Assembly (NCBI RefSeq): GCF_030867095.1
Contig: NC_081828.1
Span: 1,689,001-1,753,000, forward strand
Length of the DNA stretch: 64,000 bases
From: Alligator mississippiensis
Taxonomy: Eukaryota; Chordata; Crocodylia; Alligatoridae
Direction: 5' to 3'
This document shows, one piece after another, positions 9,782-21,743 of the stretch. How positions within the stretch are numbered: position 1 is the stretch's first letter; each line of letters opens with the position of its first letter. The position numbers were made by a program, and so were the translations under genes. The notes beneath the pieces are model-generated. The model was not told where the DNA came from, did no database searches, and was given only the letters and a program-made list of their open reading frames with translations.

Positions 9782-10406
9782 ATGGACTTACACCGGGCAG
9801 CCTTCAAGATGGAGAACTCGTCCTATCTTCCCAACCCGCTGGCGTCTCCGGCGCTGATGGTGCTCGCCTCCACTGCCGAAGCCAGCCGCGACGCGTCCAT
9901 CCCCTGCCAGCAGCCGAGACCCTTCGGCGTCCCGGTGTCGGTGGATAAAGACGTGCACATCCCCTTTACCAATGGCTCCTATACGTTTGCCTCCATGTAT
10001 CACCGGCAAGGTGGGGTGCCCGGCGCCTTTGCCAACCGTGACTTTCCCCCTTCCTTGCTGCACCTCCACCCCCAGTTTGCGCCCCCCAACCTGGACTGCA
10101 CCCCGATCAGCATGTTGAACCACAGCGGCGTTGGCGCTTTCCGCCCCTTTGCTTCCACCGAAGACCGGGAGAGCTACCAGTCGGCCTTCACCCCGGCCAA
10201 GCGCCTGAAAAACTGCCACGACACCGACTCGCCCCATCTGCGCTTCTCGGACGCCGATGGCAAGGAGTACGAGTTTGGCACGCAGCTCCCCTCCAGCTCC
10301 CCCGGGTCGCTCAAAGTCGACGACACGGGGAAAAAGATCTTCGCCGTCTCGGGCCTCATATCTGACCGGGAGACCTCGTCCAGCCCCGAAGACCGGAACG
10401 ACAGAT
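9782..10406 (+). CDS. RNF220: RNF220, E3 ubiquitin ligase, first coding exon (5' partial)
   Basis: The translation starts MDLHRAAFKMENSSYLPNPL and matches the highly conserved vertebrate RNF220 N-terminus over its whole length, including the stretches DKDVHIPFTNGSYTFASMYH and TDSPHLRFSDADGKEYEFGT. It gives 208 complete codons plus one base (T), followed by gtaagtacct at 10407, so the next exon should begin GC to complete a Cys codon. RNF220 is a RING E3 ligase known to bind SIN3B and to act in Wnt/beta-catenin and Hedgehog (with ZC4H2) signalling. The catalytic RING is at the C-terminus, encoded outside this window. This region lacks a known catalytic domain and is rich in Pro, Ser and Phe, probably disordered. 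The first ATG has C at -3 and G at +4; Met10 (aagatgg, 9809) has the stronger context. Reading past the donor hits a stop at 10493-10495. Confidence 0.97.
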
Positions 10407-10412
10407 GTAAGT
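10407..10412 (+). other. RNF220: Splice donor after RNF220 exon 2
   Basis: gtaagt follows ...aacgacagat. It is a near-consensus donor and interrupts the Cys codon (T|GC), as expected where vertebrate RNF220 proteins continue with a lysine-rich segment. Confidence 0.92.
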
Positions 10413-11399
10413 ACCTCCGTTACCTCTCTCGGCTTCGCTTCGCTGAGCCTGGCGCGCAACAGGTGTGTTGCTCTGTAAAGCTGTGGTTCTGCTGACGGAC
10501 GGGGGAACGGCCTTGCCGTCCGCCTGAGTTCAAGCATAAAATGTTGCCTTGCCTTTCCCCCCTCCCCAGCGGACGTTGCTGGATTGTGGGGTAAGGTGTG
10601 TTCGGAGGAGGCCCTGCTCCCTGTTCTCTATGCTTTAACGTGGGATGTTTAAACCCAGGCGGATGCCGGTGCCCCGGAGCTGGGAGAAAGCCTCTGGCAT
10701 GTGTGTGTATGTGCATGTGCATGGGCACGGTGGGGTGCACAACCAGAAACTGGTTAGGGAACTTGATTGTGCAAACTGCCCGCTCCGCTCCCACCGCGTG
10801 CGGTTCTTGCGTCTGATGCCTCGGACTTTGCAAAGGGACCTCGTTCTGTATTCAGTCGAGGAGCGTTTCTGGCAGTCGGGGTCTCTCCCGGAGGGAGACG
10901 GCAGAGCATGCCGCTGTGATTCAATACGTTGGCTCCTGAAATAGGCCGTGCACTTCCTCTTCTCTCTCTTTCCCCCTTCAAATGACCAGTGAAAGGTGAT
11001 CCGCCCTTTCCCGGCCCCGGCAAAACACTGTCATGTCTCTGCTCTCCGGCTGCCTTGTCCCTGGCATTATCTCCCGTGCAGCCGGGAACAGCTGCCCCGC
11101 TGCCCTCCCCGCGTGCAAGGCCGGCGGGTTTATCTGACCCGGTCGGTGTGTGTGCACCGTCCTGCCGGGGGAAAGCAGAGCGGCGAGGTCCCGCCGACCG
11201 CAGTCGGTTACAGCAGCGTTTAGCGGGAGCCCAGATGTGCCGTGCGGATGCCAGGGAGGGGTTGTTTTTATCTGGGCTGCTTTGTTTGTTCTGGTGGATG
11301 TTCGTCTTGTTGCCCTTTAAATAATATTATCTGTGTCTCTGTGCATGCCCAGACCGACGCGCGGCACAGAAACCTGCCGCGCGCCTTCCCCTCTCCTCT

Positions 11400-11640
11400 C
11401 CCCCTTCCGAGATGATTTTTCTTCTCCTCTTTATGATGCCGAGGAGAGTAATAGAGACATTGTGGCTCGCTCTCCCCTGTCGGCACTGCTTCCTCAGGCT
11501 GTCTCCTTGAATTAGGCACTGTGTTAACTTACCGGCGCTAAAAGGCATCTGCCTAAACCCAGCGTACCTTTTCAATAAAAGTCATCATAAAATCAACCTG
11601 CCTTGTAAATCCATCGCTCTTTGGTTTTGAAATATGCTGC
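11400..11640. promoter_or_regulatory. Candidate conserved block in proximal intron 2, with an AATAAA
   Basis: Unique sequence with lowered CG content includes cgagatgatttttcttctcc and a canonical AATAAA at 11574-11579 followed by T/G-rich DNA (tctttggttttg). It may be a regulatory element or an intronic polyadenylation site usable by a transcript that reads through the exon 2 donor. Neither can be settled from sequence. Confidence 0.3.
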
Positions 11641-13904
11641 AAGTGTGTCTTTTATGTCGGCGTTCGCGAGGGTGGGACGGTTCCCACCGAGAGGAGCCCA
11701 GGCGTGCCTCGCACGGCAGCTGCGGGCTCTCTTCTCCCGCTCACCCCCTTCGTCGCCCCCAAATTCCCCTCCATGCCTTGCAGCCGCCGTCATTGTTCCA
11801 GGTCTCCTCCTTGTGGCTTTCCACCCGGCACAAGTGCACACGCGTGCGTGTGTGTACGTTGGAAATGTGCATTGAATTTGGGGGGGAGCGCGGCCCCCGG
11901 TGTTATCGCGCTATCGGAGACGTCCTTCGTGAGTGTTTTATGGATCTCTCCCCTTTATCAGTAGAAACTGGGCATGGAAATGAAGCTTGCTCCGTTGACT
12001 ACTCGGGGAGATAACGACGGAAGAGCAGGTCCGCGAGCTAAATGAATTTAGAGCGTGTCACTCGCTGTCTCTCGCTAGCAAAATCCTGTCAGATAAGCAG
12101 TTTGAAGGAGTGAATCCGTGCAAGGAATTGGACGGCGTGCCGTGGACTGCCGGACGCGCACGTGCTCCCGTCGGGAAGGGGACCCCGCATCCTTGCCGGC
12201 GCGGCGCCCTGCGTGCGGGTGCTGCACGATGCAGTGAAGTCCTGCGCCGGCCGCCGTGCGCTGGGCTTGCCATGAGAGGCACAAGACAAACTTTGCAGGT
12301 TGCTTTGCAAACTTGTGAAGAGGTGAAAAGCGTCCCCCCTCCCCTCGCTGCTCTTTTCCTTTAAAAGAGAGAGAAAATGGTTAAAATGACTAGCTCGACA
12401 CCAGAGCAGCAGTCCTGGCATCGCAGCCAGCAGGACTGTGTATGGACTGACATGAAGTGGGGGGAAACCTGGATTTTTTATTTTTATTTTTTTTTCCCCC
12501 ATTTCTCATGCCTCGATTAATTTTTAATCCTCCCTCAAAACGTGCCCCCGTGCTAGCCCAGGTTTGAAAGCCGGTTGTTAGGGGAATCCTTGATAACGGG
12601 GCGTGCGTGCTCTTTAGATGCCCAGCAGCGCGTTTCATTACGATTAAAGTTCTTAAACCAGCGAGCGGCGACACCTGACGCTCGCTCGCCCTTTCCCTCC
12701 ATCCTCTGCCCACCGGGTTTTGCGGTTGCACTTGGGGCGCGCTTCCCGCGCCGGGGGAAGGATCGCGCCGTGCCATCCCAGGGATCCTCGGCGGAAGATT
12801 TTAGGATGCAAAATGCCCCTCCGGGAAGGGGCCGAGGGTGGCAGGACCGAAGGGGCTGCGAGAGGGCCGTCCGTGTTCGGAGGGGTTTTTACACCCGTGT
12901 GTCAATATGTATTTAAAGGTCTTTAAAATTTTTTTCTGAACTTTGCCCCTCGAGCAGTTTCCTGGCTTCCTTGCGTAAACAGTGTGTGTAACTCCTGGTG
13001 AAACGTGGATCCTTCCCCTGAGCGAGGTAAATGCCTCTGCAGACAGGCTTCCAGGGAAAATTATATAGGTGGGCGTAGGAAACCTGAACTGCATCAGTTA
13101 AGCCTTCATGTGTCCAATAGATGCCCTTCAGAATTGCAGGGTTCAGCCGCTCGCTTGTCTGCTCCCTTTCATGATCCTGAAAACCACAGCGCGATAGGCG
13201 TGTAACTCTGATTGCATTACTTACGTGCCGTGCACCACTACAAAAAACCCCCCCATTTTAAGCGGCCATTTGGAATTTTTTTGTGTGTCCTTATGACTTT
13301 GGGGACCATTTTCCGAGAAACTTTCCTTTTAAGAAAAGGACGGCAACGCGCTGGAGTTTTAAAGCCCCTGAAAAGTGGGTTGGCTAATGGAAAGGCTGTC
13401 GAGCCGTCACTGCAGAGCCGGCTGGACTCGCACCCGGACGCGTTCCCGGCAGCGTTTGCGGGAGTGACAGGGCACGCGCCTCGTGACACCGGTTCCTCCT
13501 CTCAGTTACTTCCCTGCAAACCCAGGCCAAACCCACTGGCTTTTAGTGGAGTTGCTTGGGATTTGCACTGGTGCAAGAGAGATCAGGATCTGGCCTCATG
13601 ATGCCCAGACGCGACAGTCCCGCGGGCCCAGCTGGGATGTCGCGTGTGCATCGCAGCCTCCCGTCGGCGAGCGCCTGGGTTTTAGTCCTGAGCTGCACAG
13701 CGTGCACTTGTGCTCGCTTATTGATAAATCAGATGGAGGGAGTTTTGGGGGGTGTTGGGCAAGCGGCCGGTGGCTGCAGCGTGCCAACCTCGGTGGGGTA
13801 GGGAGAGGCCGTGCGTGCCGGAGGAGACACGCCATGCAGGGAGACGTGGCCGTGTGTTTAGACGCTTGCTTTGGCTGGGGCCGGCCGGCTTAGGCGCTCG
13901 CCGG

Positions 13905-14040
13905 GGAAGATAATGACATTTATGGCCCGGCGGAGGTGTCTCTCGGACAGCGCGCGCTGCGGGCTCTGACAGACACATTTCATGGGGCTCTTTAAATAAA
14001 TGTACCCTCATTAGCAGGGGTGGAATAAATGTTATGTCCC
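13905..14040. promoter_or_regulatory. Candidate conserved block
   Basis: A short unique segment contains gataatgacatttatggccc, ctctttaaataaatgtaccc and tggaataaatgttatgtccc. It is AT-rich in a GC-rich setting, with no repeat or coding signature. Confidence 0.3.
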
Positions 14041-14374
14041 CGTGTGCGATAGATGCCTGTAATCCCCCTTGGAAAAAAAAAAAGATTCCCTGCTTCGCTC
14101 GCCGCTCTCTAATAAAACCTGTGCTGATGGCTCCCCGCAGACGGTCACCGCGGCATCCCCTTCGCGCAGGGCCGCAGCTCTCCGCGCCCCGTGCCGCTGG
14201 CGCTGCCCGGCACCCACGTTCGGGGACCGCACGCGGCGGCTTGCCTTGGCGGGGTAAACCCTTAGCAGCAAATCGCGTTTTCTTTGCTTTGTTTTGGGAG
14301 AAATGGCCAAGCAGTTAAAGCACGCGAGTCAAGGCAGCGGTTCCCCTCTCCTCCTCGGCTCTGCGACTGCCTCT

Positions 14375-14425
14375 GGTTTTGGCGAGCCGGCCTCAGTTTC
14401 CCCATCTGCACGGAGACCTCGCGGA
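14375..14425 (+). mobile_element. MIR-like SINE remnant
   Basis: The phrase ggcctcagtttccccatctg is the hallmark of the MIR/CORE-type SINE 3' half. The flanks are too diverged to set ends. Confidence 0.45.
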
Positions 14426-14959
14426 GCAGCCCAGCATCCCAAGGGAACCGCTTAATTCGGTAGCGTTTGGAGAGCTTTGCTCGCCTCCAACAAGTCCCAT
14501 CTAAAGCGGCCGCAGTCGTTGACGGATGCTCTTTTATTTTGGCAGGACGTTAAAAAATGATCCGAGCGTCACAGTGCTCATCGTAGCAGGAAGTGAGCCG
14601 CTTGCTCCAGGCGGGGATTTTCACGAGTGTCTCTAAAGCACGGGGGCTTTTTGCCCGAGTCTTTGAAACAAACGTCTTGAAGTTTCTCTCCGGCTGCGTC
14701 CAGGGCCGGTGCGGTGCTAAGCGTAATGATGATGAGAGTTGTCATGTTTGGCTCGTTTTCTAAAGTGAAACAAGGCGGCCCTGCGAGCGGGTCGCACGCC
14801 GGACTCGGGGGGGCACGTGCACGGCTGTGCTGGTGTTAGGACCTGCAATAGGTGTGCGCGCACGTGTGCTCGTGTGCATGTCCCTCCGTTTCTAATTAGT
14901 CCCTAGCAGAACAATGGGGAGCGGCAGGGCGGGGCGGGGGACGCGCTGCTGTAATGCCC

Positions 14960-15095
14960 CCACCCCCTCCACGGGGGTAAAACTCGGGGGCGAGATAAAA
15001 AATGACGCTGCGTTGTTCATAACCCTCCGTGACGGTGCCGGATTTGAGCGCTTGAAACTGCTTCTGAAATAATCAGCTGAATTAAGTGGAACGGT
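14960..15095. promoter_or_regulatory. Candidate conserved block
   Basis: This unique segment includes gcgagataaaaaatgacgct, tgcgttgttcataaccctcc and ctgaaataatcagctgaatt. It is AT-rich against its surroundings, with no coding frame. Confidence 0.25.
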
Positions 15096-15929
15096 TACCC
15101 CTCCCCAACCACAGTGCGGGGGGCGGGCAGGGGGGTGAGCGAGCGTGCACAAGCGTGCGTGGGGAGAGTGCAAAAGCAGCGGTGGGAACGCACGGGTCGG
15201 CAGATAGAGGGAGACGCTGCGGCCTCAGGGCCACGCTCTGGTGAAAGCGCGGCCGAGCGGAGTCAGGATCCGGCCGCGCGCCCAGCGGCCGGGGCGCCCC
15301 GCCACCCCCTGCTTTTTGTGTTTTTTGGCAACGACCGTCCTGCTCCCTCTGCAAACTGTTGCCGAGACTCCTTTTCATGCGGTCGGGTTTAATTGTCTTG
15401 TCGGGATAAAGAAATGTTTGAACAGTTAAAGTGGGGACAGGCTGGATGGGAGCAGCCCCTGCCGGCTGCAGGGCCATCTGGCCTGGCTCGGATCTGCCGG
15501 TCTCCAGTTTGTATTTCTCTCTCTGTTATTCGGGGCCGTCTTGCACACTCGGCATGCCTAATCACCATGGTGAGGGAAGGAGAACAGACACTGCTGCCTC
15601 TTCCACCGGCCCCCCTTGCCTCTGCCTCTGCCTCTGCCTTCCCCTCCCTTCCCATCAATTGTCATGCAGAACCGATCCGGGTGACCGTTTTACTCGCAGC
15701 CGTCATTTGCTGTCTTCGCCTGGCTCTTGGCAGAAGGATGGCTTTTAATTGATCGTTTGGAGGGAGGGCTGGGGCTCTTTTCTCCTCCAAAATGTTTCCC
15801 CACGCACAGCCTCTGCCACCCGGTCGTCTCGGAAATGCCAGCCGTGCCTCGTGCCCTCGCCTTCCTCTTGGACCGGCGGCCGCTGGCTCCCGCAGGTCTC
15901 CGAAGGGCTCCTCGCGGCCGGGCGAGGAG

Positions 15930-16020
15930 CGCAACGCTAAATGCAAATGTCATATTTATCCACCTGCAGCGGGAGAGATGGGCACACGCGCAGTAAATAT
16001 TTATCGGCCTCTCTCGCTCT
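15930..16020. promoter_or_regulatory. Candidate conserved block
   Basis: The short segment aaatgcaaatgtcatattta (about 15951) contains an octamer-like ATGCAAAT word, a POU-factor type site, and is followed by cagtaaatatttatcggcct. It has no repeat or coding signature. Confidence 0.3.
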
Positions 16021-16317
16021 GCAGGCGGGCACGGGGGCGCGGGTGTCCGTTCCAGGACGAACCCGGAGTCTCGCTCGGTGAATCGGCAAACCAAATATTT
16101 CTCCAAAAAGAAAGGAAGGAAGGGGGGTGGGGAAAAAAGCACCCATCCCGGCAGCGCGGGGTTCAAATTCTGCTCCTCCACACAGATGTAATTGCAGAGC
16201 ACTGATTTCCCTTTCCTCGGATGGAGCTGCTTTCACAATGTCGAGCTAGGGAAGGGGGAAGCCGACCTTGCGGTGAAGGCAGCGAGTTTGGACTACGGAA
16301 ATCGCTGGTCTCGGGCG

Positions 16318-16450
16318 AGCCTTTGAACCTCAGTTTCCCCGTCTATAAAATGGGGCTAATGGCACCTACGTCACAGCCGTCGGTAGTGCTTTGATATCCT
16401 CTGACAGAAGACGTGCTACAAGGGCAAAGTATTAGTATTATTAATATAGT
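16318..16450 (+). mobile_element. MIR-like SINE fragment
   Basis: cctcagtttccccgtctata followed by aaatggggctaatggcacct reproduces the MIR 3' half, including the usual following 'tacctac' type region. The final part grades into an A/T-rich tail near 16430-16510. Confidence 0.6.
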
Positions 16451-16717
16451 ACAGTTAGTAGAATATTATGAACTATTATAAATCATTACAGCTAAACTAC
16501 AGTTATTAAAGGAAATGACCAAAGTGCACTTTGTGAGCCACTATCCCCGACAGTTAAAACATTGCTTTATTATTCCACTTGCTAACTTGCAAAATTCAGG
16601 AGTTGGCCGTGGCATGTCTTAGTTTGGCGATTGATGGCATGTGCAGCTAGCGGAGGGGTGAGCGTGTGCGAGGGTGGGGGTAGACGGAGTGCAAGAGAGC
16701 CAGTAAGCATTTCTGCC

Positions 16718-16750
16718 TATATATATATGTGTATATATATATATATATAT
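16718..16750. repeat. TA-rich microsatellite
   Basis: This is (TA)n interrupted once by tgtg, about 33 bp. It is likely length-polymorphic. Confidence 0.9.
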
Positions 16751-16959
16751 TCCCCCTGCTCCAGTCATCTTGGGCATTAAATACCTCAAGGGAAAAAGAA
16801 ATTCTCGGCTGTTGAGATGAACAGGAGTCGAGAGGCCTGGCTCGCTCCCCGGGGTGGAAAGCCTGCAGCGTGATGGGGTCTCTTTTAACAACCGCGACTT
16901 TCTGGGATTCTTCCCAAGGGAAATTCTTTTGAGGCCGTCTGCGAGCCGGCCGCGTCCCT

Positions 16960-17290
16960 TGGTTGGCTGGCTGGTGTCTTTCGGACACGTTGCGTCAGAC
17001 GCCAGCAGCAAAATTCATTCCCCCCCCTTCGCTCACCTCCTGGGGAAGCTGAAAAATGGGATAATTGTATTTTATACCAGATTTTATGGTTCCCCGTCCA
17101 TCCTTTCTGCTGGTTAATATCTCTAGGTATAAAATAGATTCTGCCCGCTTGTGTGCGAGGCTGGCTCGGGGTAAATAATTGCCGTCTAAAACCCCAAATC
17201 TGCATAAAGACGACAGCGTATTAGTATTTGTGCAGAGAATAAAGTTAACCCATTTGTATAATATTAGGCTGTATTTTTATTAAGGATTTC
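16960..17290. promoter_or_regulatory. Candidate conserved block
   Basis: This is unique AT-rich sequence with words such as gataattgtattttatacca (17060), gtaaataattgccgtctaaa (17171) and cccatttgtataatattagg (17250). There is no repeat or coding signature. Confidence 0.35.
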
Positions 17291-17937
17291 TGATGCAAGC
17301 ATACCCTGAGAGCAAAGCTGGTTTCTATTAATACTTTTGTGGACCAAGGGGAAAAACAGACACGGAAAGTGAACGGTAATAGTTTTTCTCCAGCCGTTCA
17401 CATCCCTGTGCCGGTCTCCCGGCGTGTCTGCCTGCTGGGCAGGTTGTGGGGGGTTTTCTCCCCTTGCCTTCAGGTTTGCAAGAGAAGACCGCAGAGCTGG
17501 GGGCTGCTGGGGGTATTTTGCGGCGGTGCAAAGCCAACTCAGTGCTTTTTCTGGGTGTATTTGCAACTGGGTGCTTGTGCACGTGACGGGGCTTCACCGT
17601 CTCCTGAGCCGCGAGGGTGCAGCCTGCAGCGCTCCCCGAAAGACGGGGTGTGCACCTCTCTCTGGTTTCAGAGATGCATCTTTGATCTGTGTGCGTGCGT
17701 GTGTGCGTGCGTGCATACCTGTCTGCGTCTGGACGGGTAGCTGTCGGTGTGTGCGTGCAAACATGGGCGCCGTCGAACCTCCGGGTATAGCCCCTGACAC
17801 GTGTCCGGGTTTATCCCCCGCCTGGATGTCAAAGTGTTTGTCGGCTTCACGGCTCCAATCCTCCACGCGGGACCTCATCCGGCCGTGCCCTGCGTGCGCT
17901 AACTGACCTTTTGGGCCCATCTCCTTGTCGTCGTGCT

Positions 17938-17985
17938 GGTGTAAATCAGGAGTGACTCCAGTTGAGCCGGGCAGGGGAGAATCCG
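17938..17985 (-). repeat. Ancient interspersed repeat remnant
   Basis: ggtgtaaatcaggagtgact followed by ccagttgag is a phrase common in an old sauropsid repeat. An inverse-oriented relative (ttttagtggagttgcttggg ... gatcaggatctggcc) lies at 13540-13600. Confidence 0.45.
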
Positions 17986-19379
17986 GCTGGTGGGCTGTCT
18001 CAGATGGAAGGGATGACGTGCGCGGGGGGGGCTTGGTGCAATCTAGTCCTTCAAGTGCTGGAGAGTTTTGCCTGATCGAGGACCGGAGGGTTTGATCCTA
18101 TCGGTGTCTTGGGGGTTTTTCATCTGTTGTCTTGTCTTTTTAAAACGCTGATGATGGTTGTGCTCGTCCAGTCGCCCCTCTGCGCAGATCGGAGCGGGGG
18201 CTCTTCGTCCCCGGCTCCGCGCAGGCGTTTTGCCGGGGCGGAAAGGAGAGGGTTGAGAGGGACCGGGACGAGGGAAGATTTAGTGGCCCAGAGCAGTTGT
18301 AGCTCGGGGGGGTGGAGGGGAAGAGGCTCTTGCAATCCCTCTCTTGTCGTTTCTCATCCCTCCTCGGGGTGAAAGGATCCCCTCCGGGCCGGGACGCGGG
18401 CCGGGGGGGTCCCCGCTGCGGTCTAGCAGCCCCTTCCCATTCGGGAAACTTGAAACTGGGATCTGCTTTCTCGTGACGTCCTCCCTCCAGCGCACAAAAA
18501 TGCTTTGTTCTCGCGGGTTGATTGCGAGCGCCGGGCTTATGGCACACACTCATTTTTACAAGGGAAAATAAAAGCACTAAAATCTTTTCTTTTGGAGGGA
18601 AAATATAAGAAGTTATACAAGGGCTGCGTGCAGGCGTGAAAGGGAGGATCGGCGCGGGCGCGCTCGTCTGCCCGTGGGAGCACGGGGCTTTATTATTAAC
18701 CCGGCGCTGGCTGCGATGCTAAACCCAGCAGGCCGGGGCGTGGAGGTGGAGGCGAGGCGAGGCAAGGCGGGCTGGCATCGCCCTGCCGCCTGGCTCGGGA
18801 CGGGGCCGCGGGGTCAGGCCCGCGACGCGGGGCAGCAGCGAGGGCCTCACGTGCGCCCCTGCAGCGTGGGCTCCCGGGGAGCGGGGCGCTCTCCTGTCCC
18901 CAAAACACGAGGACGTCCGCGGGCGGGCAGGGAAGCGGGGCGTTCGGGGGGACGAGCGGCGCTGGGCGTGTAAACAGAGCGAGACGCTGGCGCTCGGATG
19001 AACGCATATTTGCGTTTCTGTCTGCCGGGCTTTTCAATCTGCATCGTGTTGGCTTTGCTTAATGTGATTTAACCCCTGTCTCTTTCTCTCTCTGGCCCAT
19101 CTTCCTCAAAACACAGCGTTGGGAGCTGGGTTTTGACCTTGTCTCCCCCAGCCCCTCGGCAAGCCGCAGCTCCCGAAAGCCGGCGAGCGGGAGCAGTTGT
19201 CCGGCGCCCGGCGTCCTGCGCCGCGGAGCGGCCCGGGTTATCTGGCATTGCGCAGAGGCTCTTCTGACGATCAGTCTGGTGTGAGCAGGGTCCTGGACGT
19301 AGCTTAGACCGCTCGCCTCTCCTCTCCCCTCGCCGTCCTCCCTGGATTCATTTAAAAATGTTCGTACGGGTTTCTAACA

Positions 19380-19560
19380 GAGCTGGGAAGCCGGGCGGGC
19401 GGGCACCGGGCTGGGAGCCAGGACACTGGCGGGCTGCAGGGGTTTAATCCCAGCTCCGCCACTGACCTGCTGTAAGGCCTTGGGTATGTCACTTGCCCTC
19501 TGAGCGTGTCACTTCCCTTCCCCTTTGCAATTTAAATGGCAGGTGCTTTGGGACGAGAGG
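19380..19560 (+). mobile_element. MIR-like SINE fragment
   Basis: ggtttaatcccagctccgcc, actgacctgctgtaaggcct and tgggtatgtcacttgccctc correspond in order to the tRNA-derived/core region of MIR-type SINEs. The copy is diverged and lacks a clear 3' end. Confidence 0.55.
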
Positions 19561-21743
19561 AGCCCTTCAGCGCGTGTGCGTGCATGCATGAACACCTGCA
19601 GCACCAAAATAAATGGCCTTTGGGTATTACTGTAATACAAGCAACATAGAAAATCAGAGTATTCCTTGAGCTCAGTCGTATAAAACCCTCCCAGAGAAAC
19701 CCCCATCCCCAGCAGAACGAACTCGTTGGAAACGGAGCAGTTTGCAGCCGACTACGAGACGGAAGAGGGAGGCAGTTGCAGAGCCGGGACTTGTCCCCTC
19801 GGCCTCCCCGGCGGTATTCCCCGTCGCCGGGTGCGCGGGTGGCAGCCCCAGGGAAGCCCGTCTCCCCGCCGGTGCTGCCGAGTCCACGGGTAAATGAGCT
19901 AAGGGGCAAAATGCTTGCTGTCCCCCCCGAGCCAGCTCTGAGCCACGGGGTCCCTGCTTTCCTGGATCTACTCGGACCCAAAGGCAGGGAGCAGGGCTGC
20001 GGGCGGAGAGACGTCTTGATACCCCGCATCGCCTACCCCTCCTCAGAGAGCCCCTCGGGCCCAGGCGTGCTGACCGCGGGAGCTGGGTGGGAAAGACGCA
20101 TCCGGATGGCCCTGTTTTGCCGCAGGCGAGAGGCCGGTTTGCCCGGGCCGGTTCGTGCCTCGGTGCAGATGGGAAAGGACAGCGGCTCTCCTCCGCTCTG
20201 TTTGCAGCGGGTTGGATCCTGCCGGTGCTGCGGCGCTCTCTGTCTCGTGCGGGGAGTGCCGTGGAGGGTGCTGCGCACCTGTGGAAAGCGGCTCCGGCCT
20301 GCAGAAGGGACCGTGCGGCTCCCCGGCCAGCGACGAGCCCGAGTCTGCAGCATCTGGCTGCAGGAGCCCAGCGTCTTCGGCTCGCTCGCCTTCTGAGCTG
20401 CAGACCGGTTTCACTTCCAGTCACCGCTGCAATGATTCATCGCGGGCTCTGCATTTATCTCGGCTGTCCCTTGCTGCTCGCTCACCTCCTGCCTCTCCAG
20501 GGAAGCATGCCTCGACGTGGGCGCTCAGCCACCGGCTCGCTTTATCGGGGTGACGGAGCAATGGGCGACCTCAGCATCCCCAGGAAGTGGGTGATACTGG
20601 GATAAAGGCCCCGGCCTGTGCGAATTCATACAACCAGATGTGCCACTTGGAGGAAGATGTGCAGCAGAGACGGGGGGGCACCACCTCTACGTGGCTACCC
20701 CGCCTGCCTAGCACAGCGGCTGTCCCATCCCCTTTCCTCCGGCTATCGTATGATGCACGTGCGTGCAGTACATCCTGGCCCTGATTGCAAAGCCAGCTGC
20801 GTGATGACTGGCAGCCAGTGTTCATTCATGATGTGGAGCCGCGGTGGTGGGCAGGGAAGTGTAGGTCAAAGGGTGAAGGGCGCTGGTGGAGCATAGGGCT
20901 GGCACGGGCTGGAAGGGGAATTTGTTTGCAGAATAAAGGCAGGGTCTGCAATGAGAGCGGTGTGACGGGCAGGATAGCCCTGCAAAGGCGGATACAGAAA
21001 TCCCGGGGACCGGCTGGAATAGAGCGGGCGCAGGGGCACGGTTATGGGGCCAGGACGGCCGTGTTGTGCAGGGTTGCACAGCCCCTGCCCACATTAGCAA
21101 GCCCTGTCCTGCGGTCGGTGGGAGTCCTAGGAGAGGGGACATGGCTGGAGGATCGTCGTGGGTCAGCGAGGCAGCGAAGCTCTCGCCTTGCACTCGATCT
21201 GGAGTACACCTTGCACCGGTACCCTCAGAACTGGACCCAGCACGTAGGCCTGGCAGGGAGGGAAGGAGCTTGGATGCTCCTCGTGCTTGTTCGCGTGTGG
21301 GTGTCTCCCGCTGGGATGCCGTCAGCGGTGGCTCTGGTTCAGAAGTTGCACCCAGGTGGGATTGCACGAGGGCCCGGAGGGCATCTGAATGCATCGCCCG
21401 GTTCTTCCCTGCTGAGAGTTTCCCCCACTGCCAATGCACAGGGAAGAGAGGGCGATGCCTGGCGGCGTCCCCTGGACTATCCCAGCAGGCCCCCAGGCGA
21501 ACGGCATTCGTGACCACAGTAGCTAAGGCATTTAGCTGGGCGTGGGCTCTGCCCCAGCTTGCTCTCTGCCTATGGAAGTGTGTTTTTTTTAATAGAAATT
21601 TTCTGGCCCGTGTCTTACTGGGCATTTCTGCAATACCCACTGTGACATGAGCGTCGCCCGCAGCTGCACCCACAAGAGACGGGAGGAAGGACTCGTGCTT
21701 CGGGCTCCAGACTCTCGCTTGGAAGACTCCTCGCTGACCACGT

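Larger units (their letters stand above)
10413..21743 (+). other. RNF220: RNF220 intron 2, proximal CR1-free segment
   Basis: No RNF220 exon 3 or other coding exon was recognised. The segment lacks recognisable CR1 but carries MIR-like SINE remnants (about 14380-14420, 16318-16440 and 19380-19560), a TA microsatellite (16718-16750), two old repeat remnants near 13540-13600 and 17938-17985, and several AT-rich candidate regulatory blocks listed separately. The stretch 18650-20450 is GC- and CpG-rich without exon support. Confidence 0.6.
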
